This document shows positions 56,525-64,000 of a stretch of DNA of 64,000 nucleotides, one piece after another (position 1 is the first letter of the stretch; each line of letters opens with the position of its first letter). The stretch covers positions 47,488 through 111,487 of the forward strand of contig CAJNDT010000940.1 in NCBI GenBank assembly GCA_905221615.1, in the 5' to 3' direction. Below the pieces are notes generated by a model, which was given only the letters and a program-made list of their open reading frames with translations, was not told the origin of the DNA and searched no databases. Origin of the DNA: Symbiodinium sp. CCMP2592. Its lineage: Eukaryota; Sar; Dinophyceae; Suessiales; Symbiodiniaceae. The position numbers and the translations under genes were made by a program.

Positions 56525-56735
56525 ATCTAACCAGCCACAAACAGCCTCCTGGGCAAGCTTTGTGAGCCATTTCGCCTGCAGGCCAACAAAAAAGATTTTC
56601 TTCAGCTGACAACCAGCCACAAAACAGCCTCCTGGGGCAAGCTTTGCGAGCCATTTCGCCTGGAGGCCAACAAAAAAAGATGTTCTTCAGCTGACAACCA
56701 GCCACAAACAACCTCCTGGGGCAAGCTTTGCGAGC
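56525..56735. repeat. Direct repeat of about 83 bp, about 2.5 copies
   Basis: Units carry AACCAGCCACAAACAGCCTC, GCAAGCTTTG(T/C)GAGCCATTT, and AAAGATTTTCTTCAGCTGAC. No coding evidence. Confidence 0.9.
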
Positions 56736-56739
56736 CAAG

Positions 56740-57295
56740 AGTCACAGAGACAACCTCAGCGTGCATGTGTTGCACGGCGAGCAGCGACCAAGTGTAGACA
56801 TGGCATTCTCCCACGAATCTTGATCGCAAAGGACACGACTTCTTGCTCAAGCCTATTCACATGCACACTGATCAGTCAAACATATCACGTTCTGTAAATT
56901 GAAATGGGTCCAGGCAAACCTTACATCAGTTGATGTGGCAAACCGAAACACCCGCCAAGAAATCTAGTGCATGCGACCTCGACAAGGCAAAGTGGTCGGG
57001 CGTGCCATGTCATCGCCAACAGAGGAGGCGCAAAGCCTCGACACGCGGCTAGACGGCGGCTCAGTCAAGTTCAGATGGGGCACAGATACTGCGGGTTGAC
57101 TGTTGAGTTTGCGCTCGGGATCTGCGAAATGGGTTGGAGACTCGGATTTTGGGAGCAAGCTGCACGGAGCTTGAAAGTCCAGGGCTGGAATGCAAAGCAA
57201 AGCAAACGACAACCACAAAGTCAGTTTTAGTAAATTGACCATTTGAGTAAATTGAAGCACATGTACGTGGAGGGCTAGGACTAGGGTTCCAGACG
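56740..57295. other. Unique stretch
   Basis: No gene or RNA recognised; the short frames on both strands lack domains. Confidence 0.5.
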
Positions 57296-57299
57296 GTAT

Positions 57300-59150
57300 T
57301 GGAAGCTGCCAGGCCAAGTAAGACACCAGGCAAAGGCCAAGAAAAGACCAGGAAGAAGCCGGGAATATGCCAGGAAGAGGTCAGGAAGATGACGGAAAAG
57401 GCTAAGAAGAGGCCAGGAAATGGCCGGAGAGGCAAAGAAGAGGCCAGGAAGAGGCTGAGGCCAGGAAGAAGCCAGAAAGAGACCAGGAAAAGGCAGGAAA
57501 AAACCACGAAAATGCCAGAAGGATGCCTGGAAGAGGTCGAGAAGAGGCCAAAATGAGAGCCAATAAGAGACCAGGAACAGGTTGGAGAGGCCGCTCAAAA
57601 TCATAAAACCCAGCGCCAAATTACCAAAATCCTGCCCAGGAAGAGGCCAAGAAGAGGCCAGGACGATGCCGGAAGATGCCGGGAAGAGGCCAAAAGAGGC
57701 CAAGAAGAGGCGAACGACGCCACGAAGAGGCCAGGAAGAGGCAGGGAAAAGGTCAGGAAAAGGCCAGAAAAGGCCGGGAAGAAGCCAAGAAGAGGCCAGG
57801 AAGAGGCCAGGAAGAGGCCGGGAATAGGTCAGGAAGAGGCCAGGAAGAAGCCAAGCAGAGGCCAGGAAGAAGCCAAGCAGAGGCCAGGAAGAGGTCGGAA
57901 GAGGCCAGGAAAACACCAGGAAGAGGCCGGGAAGAGGCCAGGAAAAGGCCAGAAGAGGCCGGGAAGAGGCGAAGAAGAGGCCAGGAAGAGCCAGCGACCG
58001 GGAAGAGGCCAGGCAGAGGCCAGAAGAAGCCGGGAAGAGGCCAAGGAAAAGGCCAGGAACAGACCAGGAAGAAGCCAGGAAGAGGCCAGGAAGAGGCGGT
58101 AAGAGGCGAGGAAGAGACCGGACAAAGGCCAGGAAGATGCCAGCAAGAGGCCAGGATCAGGCCGGGGCCGGACCGGAAAGAAGCCAGGAAAAATCCAGCC
58201 CAATGGACAAAATCCGGAGGAGGAAGAGGCCAGGAAGAGGTCAGGAAGATGCCGAAGATACCGGGAAGAGCCCGAAAGAGGCAAGGAAGAGGTGGGAAGA
58301 GGCCAGGAGGCAGAAGAAGCCGGGAAGAGGCCAAGAAGAGGCCAGGCCGGAAGAGGCCAGGAACAGACCGGTAAGAAGCCAGGAAGATGCCAGAAAGAGG
58401 CGGGAACAGGCTAGGAAGCGGAGGAAAAGGTCAGGAAAAGGCCAGAAAAGGCCGGGAAGAAGCCAAGAAGAGGCCAGGAAGAGGCCAGGAAGAGGCCGGG
58501 AATAGGTCAGGAAGAGGCCAGGAAGAAGCCAAGCAGAGGCCAGGAAGAAGCCAAGCAGAGGCCAGGAAGAGGTCGGAAGAGGCCAGGAAAACACCAGGAA
58601 GAGGCCGGGAAGAGGCCAGGAAAAGGCCAGAAGAGGCCGGGAAGAGGCGAAGAAGAGGCCAGGAAGAGCCAGTGACCGGGAAGAGGCCAGGCAGAGGCCA
58701 GAAGAAGCCGGGAAGAGGCCAGGGAAAAGGCCAGGAACAGACCAGGAAGAAGCCAGGAAGAGGCCAGGAAGAGGCGGTAAGAGGCTAGGAAGAGACCGGA
58801 CAAAGGCCAGGAAGATGCCAGCAAGAGGCCAGGATCAGGCCGGGGCCGGACCGGAAAGAAGCCAGGAAAAATCCAGCCCAATGGACAAAATCCGGAGGAG
58901 GAAGAGGCCAGGAAGAGGTCAGGAAGATGCCGAAGATACCGGGAAGAGCCCGAAAGAGGCAAGGAAGAGGTGGGAAGAGGCCAGGAGGCAGAAGAAGCCG
59001 GGAAGAGGCCAAGAAGAGGCCAGGCCGGAAGAGGCCAGGAACAGACCAGGAAGAAGCCAGGAAGATGCCAGAAAGAGGCGGGAACAGGCTAGGAAGCGGA
59101 GGAGGCCAGGAAGAAGCGCCAGCAAGATGCCAGCAAGGGGATCAAAGCCA
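57300..59150. repeat. Purine-rich minisatellite with an internal tandem duplication of about 678 bp
   Basis: The + strand is built from imperfect 12- to 15-bp units such as GGCCAGGAAGA. The stretch beginning at about 57750 is repeated from about 58428, including landmarks such as CCCAATGGACAAAATCCGGA. Forward frames read Arg/Gly/Glu/Lys repeats and reverse frames read Leu/Pro/Phe/Ser repeats, both artefacts of the unit. The strong purine strand bias could allow triplex formation. Confidence 0.92.
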
Positions 59151-59154
59151 GGGA

Positions 59155-59362
59155 AAAAGGCAGGGCGGGCAGGGCAGGGGGCAGGGCAGGGGAGGGAAGG
59201 GGAGGGGGGGGGAGAGAGCAGGGCGGAGGTGGCCAGGCAGGGCAGGGCGGGCAGGGCAGGGCAGGGCAGGGCAGGGCCGGGGCAGGGGCAGGGGCAGGGC
59301 AGGGCAGGGGGCAGGGCAGGCAGGGCAGGGCAGAGCAGGGCAGGGCAGGGCAGGGCGGGAAA
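59155..59362. repeat. G-rich GGGCAGG array
   Basis: Many G-runs of three or more on the + strand at short spacing; strong G-quadruplex potential. Similar to 40690-40805. Confidence 0.9.
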
Positions 59363-59499
59363 AGTTTAAAACCGACACCGGAAACGGAACCGGAAAAGAT
59401 TAGGGACCAAGGATTAGCCCTATAAGAGAGTGATGCTAGTGCTTGCTTCGCGTGATCTGACCAGGGCGCCTTGCGCAGTCTCAAAAAACTGCGCTGGCG

Positions 59500-59604
59500 A
59501 ACCCTAAACCCTAAACCCCTAAACCCTAAACCCTAAACCCTAAACCCTAAACCCTAAACCTTAAACCCTAAACCCTAAACCCTAAACCCTAAACCCTAAA
59601 CCCT
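59500..59604 (+). repeat. Interstitial telomeric repeat, C-rich (longest)
   Basis: About 15 CCCTAAA heptamers with one CCCCTAAA and one CCTTAAA variant. Confidence 0.98.
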
Positions 59605-59694
59605 CAAGAGCAGGATAAATAGAAATTGTATGTGCAGCTTCGTTAGAAAGCGAGCCTTTGCAGCTTTTCATAGAGCGAGCCTTGTAAATCACCA

Positions 59695-60095
59695 ATGGCA
59701 GCAATAAGCATTATACGAAGAAGGGCACAAGGCAGCAATAAACATTGTACGAAGAAGGGCACGGGGCAGAGGGCAGGGCAGGGACGGGGCGACAGCAGGG
59801 TAGGGGCAGGAGGGCAGGGAGAGGAGGGCAGCAAGCACTGCAGGGGGGGGGCCAACGCAAAACAGCAATAAACATTACACGAAGAAGGGCACATTGTACG
59901 AAGAAGGGCACAGGGCAGAGGGCAGGGCAGGGAGGTAGGGGCAGGGGAGGCAGGGGAGGGCCGGGAGGAGGGCAGGCAGGACAGGAGAGAGGAACAGCAT
60001 CGCAGCAGGGGCCAGGGGAGGGGGGCAGGCGGGCGGGGAGGGCAGCGGGGGGCAGGCAGGGGGAGCACGGGGGCAGGGCAGGGGGGGCAGGGAAG
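59695..60095. repeat. GCAATAA-CATT repeats and G-rich array
   Basis: Four imperfect copies of a short unit with ACGAAGAAGGGCAC, mostly preceded by AGCAATAAACATT, alternate with GGGCAGGG tracts. Confidence 0.85.
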
Positions 60096-60122
60096 AGCAA
60101 AAGGGAGTCCGGAGCGCCGAGA

Positions 60123-60229
60123 CTTCGAGATTCCTTTCCAGCTCTTCCCCAAGAGCGAAAGGAATCTCGAAGGTCGAGACTTGGAGATGCCTTTCCAGCT
60201 CTTCCCCAAGAGCGAAAGGAACCTCCAAG
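60123..60229. repeat. Two consecutive long hairpins
   Basis: First: CTTCGAGATTCCTTTC (60123-60138) pairs perfectly with GAAAGGAATCTCGAAG (60157-60172), and inside it GCTCTT-CCCC-AAGAGC forms a second stem with a two-base bulge, 22 pairs in all. Second (60180-60229): same inner stem, outer arms matching at 14 of 16 positions. Confidence 0.9.
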
Positions 60230-60343
60230 CCAGAAAGCAAAACAGAAACCCGCACAAAACCCGCCCAAAACCCGCCCAAAACCCGCCCAAAACCCGCCCA
60301 AAATTCGCTCAAAACTTCGGACCTGAACACTATACAATTTCTA

Positions 60344-60380
60344 TAAACCCTAAACCCTAAACCCTAAACCCTAAACCCTA
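60344..60380 (+). repeat. Interstitial telomeric repeat, C-rich
   Basis: Five heptamers, preceded by the same CTATA context as the array at 41132. Hairpin repeats begin immediately after it. Confidence 0.97.
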
Positions 60381-60954
60381 CAAAGACACGTCCTGAAGGC
60401 ACGAAGATTGACAGCAAGTGTCAATCTTTAGGCTCTGGCCGGCTGCAAGGCCGAGAAGATTGACAGGAGGTGTCAATCTCTTGGGGCTCTAGTCGACCAC
60501 AGCCCCATGGGGAGTGTGACGCACCGGGCGGGCTTTCCGGCTAGGAAGCACGGAAGATTGACAGGAAGTGTCAATATCAAGGGGCTGTAGCAGGGAAGAT
60601 TGACCGGAAGTGTCAATATCTAAGGGCTTTAGTGGGCCACTCACACAAAGACAGGCGCAGAAGATTGACAGGCAGTGTCAATCTTGGGGCTCTAGTCGGC
60701 CACTCACACAAAGACACGTCCTGAAGGCACGAAGATTGACAGCAAGTGTCAATCTTTAGGCTCTGGCCGGCTGCAAGGCCGAGAAGATTGACAGGAGGTG
60801 TCAATCTCTTGGGGCTCTAGTCGACCACAGCCCCATGGGGAGTGTGACGCACCGGGCGGGCTTTCCGGCTAGGAAGCACGGAAGATTGACAGGAAGTGTC
60901 AATATCAAGGGGCTGCAGCACGGAAGATTGACCGGAAGTGTCAAGTTAACCGGG
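60381..60954. repeat. Tandem hairpin repeat, unit about 330 bp
   Basis: Each unit holds about five inverted repeats in ATTGACA/TGTCAAT style with different loops: AAGATTGACA-GCAAG-TGTCAATCTT, AGATTGACA-GGAGG-TGTCAATCT, ATTGACA-GGAAG-TGTCAAT, AAGATTGACA-GGCAG-TGTCAATCTT. The same unit recurs at 63282-63925. Confidence 0.94.
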
Positions 60955-61595
60955 CGGGGCAGATTGACACTGTCAATCGGGGGGGGGCGGCAGGCAGTGT
61001 CAATCTGAAGGCGGTCCAGTGTCAATCCGCGGGGCGGCAGTGTCAATCTGGAGCGGGGGGGGTGTCAATCCGCGGGGCGGCAGTGTCAATCCCCCCCCCC
61101 TTCCCCGATTGACAGTGTCAATCCGCCCCGGCGGCAGGCAGTGTCAATCTGAAGGCGGCCCGTGTCAATCTGGCGCCCCCCCCTCCAGATTGACACTGCC
61201 GCCCCGCGGATTGACACCGGACCGGTGCCACATTGACACTGTCAATCCCGAGGGCGGCAGTGTCAATCCCCCCCCGCCCCCTCCAGATTGACACTGCCGC
61301 CCCGCGGATTGACACCGGACCGGCGCCAGATTGGTCAATCTGGCGCCCCCCCCCCTCCAGATTGACACTGCCGCCCCACGGATTGACACCGGACCGGCGC
61401 CAGATTGACACTGCCTGCCGCCCCCCCCCCCTCCAGATTGACACTGCCGCCCCGCGGATTGACACCGGACCGGCGCCAGATTGACACGGGCCGCCTTCAG
61501 ATTGACACTGCCGCTCTCGGGATTGACAGTGTCACTGGCCGCCCCGCGGATTGACACCGGACCGGCGCCAGATTGACACTGTCAATGTCCGGACC
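60955..61595. repeat. Tandem hairpin repeat, 115-120 bp type, second locus
   Basis: Same unit as 30555-31605 but more rearranged, with one stretch (about 61480-61560) in inverted order. Confidence 0.9.
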
Positions 61596-62065
61596 ACGGC
61601 CACACGGGAGAGTGTGACGCACCGGGCGGGCTCTTCGGCTGGAAGGCACGGAAGATTGACAGGCAGTGTCAATATTTTGGGGCTTTAGTCGGCAGCTCAC
61701 ATAAAGACACGACCAGAAGGCGCAGAATATTGACAGCATGCGTCAATGTCCGGACCACGGCCACACGGGGAGCGTGACGCACCGGGCGGGTTCTTCGGCT
61801 GGAAGGCACGGAAGATTGACAGGCAGTGTCAATATTTTGGGGCTTTAGTCGGCAGCTCACATAAGGACACGACCAGAAGGAGCAGAATATTGACAGCATG
61901 CGTCAATGTATGGACCACGGCCACACGGGGAGTGTGACGCACCGGGCGGGCTCTTCGGCTGGAAGGCACGGAAGATTGACAGGCAGTGTCAATATTTCGG
62001 GGCTTTAGTCGGCAGCTCACATAAAGACACGACCAAAAGGCGCAGAATATTGACAGCATGTGTCA
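61596..62065. repeat. Tandem hairpin repeat, 160 bp type, second locus
   Basis: About three units equivalent to 31606-32420. Confidence 0.93.
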
Positions 62066-62925
62066 ATTTAGGCTTCGCAAGGGAAGACCGAACCCCAAAA
62101 TCGCAGGACCGAAGCCGTACACACAGTGCGTTTCTAGGCGCTCCGCTTGCAGCCGAGCGGACCCTCTAAGCTATCCCTGTGGAATCTAGTGTTGGGCGGC
62201 TCTCTACAGCGACTGCTGGAGCACAGCCAATCACTGGAGAACCGGCCTCCACATACCTAAAAAGGCCGAGGATACCTTCCTGAGCCAGGCGCTTTAAAGC
62301 CAGATGCCAGGATTTCCACTATTTATTTTTCTTTATGTTTTTGGTCTTTTTTCTTTTACTCGGTTTTTTTGTTTTTTTTTTTTTTTTTTTTTTTATTTTT
62401 ATTATCTCTTTTTTGTTTTTTTTTTCTTTTTATTTTGTTGTTTTGGTTTATTTTTTTTTTTTTTTGATGGTAACTGCAAAAGGGAGCGCATGTACTCGCT
62501 TGCGGGTGCGTGTTACTACCGGTGTCCCGATTCACTCCAAAATCGGGTATCCAGTGCGGGTGAAGCTGGTTCATTCCGAACAGAAACAGCTACGGAAACG
62601 CGAAAGGTATTCCAAAACAAGGCTATCCCGGAAGCGGATCATGACTCTGCCCGGGGGGTGCCTTCAGGGATCTTCACACTCCCAGTTCATGCTCCATCGT
62701 ACTTGTGATCGTTCGTCATGCTCATACTTCCAACTTCCAAGCATGCTCCCTCGTGCATGCGTTCATTCTTCATGTCCCAGCCAAGGTACGACAGTGGAAG
62801 CAACTCTGCTGCAACTAAACATGTGCGCTCGGTCAAGCTCGCGCTTCTCTCGTGCTTGCATGGCGCTTACATGTACCGACCAAGGTAGCTTCCTTTTGCG
62901 CCGCTGCTAAGGTACAACCAAGGCG
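62066..62925. repeat. Second copy of the 32421-33126 flank
   Basis: Close match to the first locus on both sides of a T-rich insertion. No gene seen. Confidence 0.85.
62314..62468. other. T-rich insertion of about 155 bp
   Basis: About four fifths T, with no counterpart at the homologous locus near 32675. On the other strand it would be a long degenerate A tract. No target-site duplication is obvious. Confidence 0.7.
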
Positions 62926-63280
62926 GGCAGAATTGTTTCGCTTATTGGGGCGTTAGGAAGGAAAACCTCTTGCAGACTTGTTTCGCTTATTGGGGCGTTA
63001 GACGGAAAATCTCTGGCAGAATTGCTTCGCTTATTGGGGCTTCAGGAATGAAATCCTCTTGTAGAATTGTTTCGCTTATTGGGGCGTTAGACGGAAAATC
63101 TCTTGCAGAATTGTCTCGCTTATTGGGGTTCTGGCAGAATTGTTTCGCTTATTGAGGCTTCAGGAGCGGATATCTCTTGTAGAATTGTTTCGCTTACTGG
63201 GGCGTTAGGAAGGAAAATCTCTTGCAGAATTGTTTCGCTTATTGGGGCGTTAGGCAGGAAAATCTCTGGCAGAATTGCTT
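62926..63280 (+). repeat. Minisatellite, 45-bp unit, array 3
   Basis: Shares unit order and variants with array 2 up to about 63270, where it breaks off inside a unit and joins the 330-bp hairpin repeat. Confidence 0.92.
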
Positions 63281-63281
63281 C

Positions 63282-64000
63282 GGCCACTCACACAAAGACA
63301 GGCGCAGAAGATTGACAGGCAGTGTCAATCTTGGGGCTCTAGTCGGCCGCTCACACAAAGACACGTCCTGAAGGCACGAAGATTGACAGCAAGTGTCAAT
63401 CTTTAGGCCCTGGCCGGCTGCAAGGCCGAGAAGATTGACAGGAGGTGTCAATCTCTTGGGGCTCTAGTCGACCGCAGCCCCATGGGGAGTGTGACGCACC
63501 GGGCGGGCTTTCCGGCTAGGAAGCACGGAAGATTGACAGGAAGTATCAATATCAAGGGGCTGTAGCAGGGAAGATTGACCGGAAGTGTCAATATCTAAGG
63601 GCTTTAGTGGGCCACTCACACAAAGACAGGCGCAGAAGATTGACAGGCAGTGTCAATCTTGGGGCTCTAGTCGGCCACTCACACAAAGACACGTCCTGAA
63701 GGCACGAAGATTGACAGCAAGTGTGAATCTTTAGGCTCTGGCCGGCTGCAAGGCCGAGAAGACTGACAGGAGGTGTCAATCTCTTGGGGCTCTAGTCGAC
63801 CACAGCCCCATGGGGAGTGTGACGCACCGGGCGGGCTTTCCGGCTAGGAAGCACGGAAGATTGACAGGAAGTGTCAATATCAAGGGGCTGCAGCACGGAA
63901 GATTGACCGGAAGTGTCAAGTTAACCGGGCGGGGCAGATTGACACTGTCAATCGGGGGGGTGGGGGGGGCGGCAGGCAGTGTCAATCTGAAGGCGGTCCG
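63282..64000. repeat. Tandem hairpin repeats, second 330-bp locus (runs off the window)
   Basis: Two units matching 60381-60954, then the start of the 115-120 bp type. Individual arm mutations (for example CTGACA or TGTGAATC near 63720-63765) break some stems. Confidence 0.92.

Overview
The window looks like nuclear DNA of a dinoflagellate, probably Symbiodiniaceae-like. The evidence is internal arrays of the plant/dinoflagellate telomere heptamer (CCCTAAA/TTTAGGG), short introns that fit GC-AG boundaries, supported genes all on the + strand, very high tandem-repeat content, and pyrimidine-rich AG acceptors just upstream of some ATGs, as expected for spliced-leader trans-splicing. No rRNA, tRNA, CRISPR array or bacterial-type operon was recognised. 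The species is inference.

Layout. 1-8.7 kb: three blocks of a 47-bp satellite (repeated in blocks at 17.3-18.5 and 41.6-46.4 kb), interrupted by unique DNA with a (GA)n tract, a doubtful small ORF and a 286-aa unknown gene. 8.7-12.2 kb: a roughly 635-bp higher-order repeat that contains a diverged relative of the 47-bp unit. 12.2-17.2 kb: a cluster of small unknown + strand genes, including an ASCH-domain gene broken by one in-frame TGA. 18.5-28.3 kb: repeats of about 380 bp, then a Helitron-type element with a 475-aa accessory protein, a HUH Rep joined to a Pif1-type helicase, and a 210-aa protein. 28.3-34.4 kb: a mosaic of minisatellites and hairpin repeats with telomeric repeats at several seams. 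34.4-40.4 kb: a second, different Helitron Rep/helicase carrying a C-terminal zinc finger and a Josephin (ataxin-3-type) deubiquitinase domain, with one frameshift. 46.4-56.2 kb: a nearly identical second copy of the 18.5-28.3 kb segment. 56.2-64 kb: another minisatellite, telomeric-repeat and hairpin mosaic, partly homologous to 29-33.6 kb and 40.7-41.2 kb.

How the parts relate. The two copies of the first Helitron allow a comparison. Copy 1 has a 5-bp deletion in Rep and a nonsense codon before helicase motifs V-VI. Copy 2 lacks both and is the candidate functional copy. In both copies the Rep and helicase parts share one frame but are separated by two in-frame TGAs, and the helicase part has no ATG before its Walker A motif, so the two are probably joined by splicing (a 36-nt GC-AG intron fits) or readthrough. 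The accessory proteins travel with the element in both copies.

Most striking observations: the Josephin-Helitron fusion; the cryptic Rep-Hel junction; a hairpin repeat family whose two arms change together; a 47-bp satellite open in all three forward frames that seems to have grown out of a longer repeat; and repeated telomeric seams, including one 735-bp segment with C-rich telomere repeats on its left and G-rich on its right. All similarity statements come from reading motifs and repeats by eye; no database search or alignment program was run.
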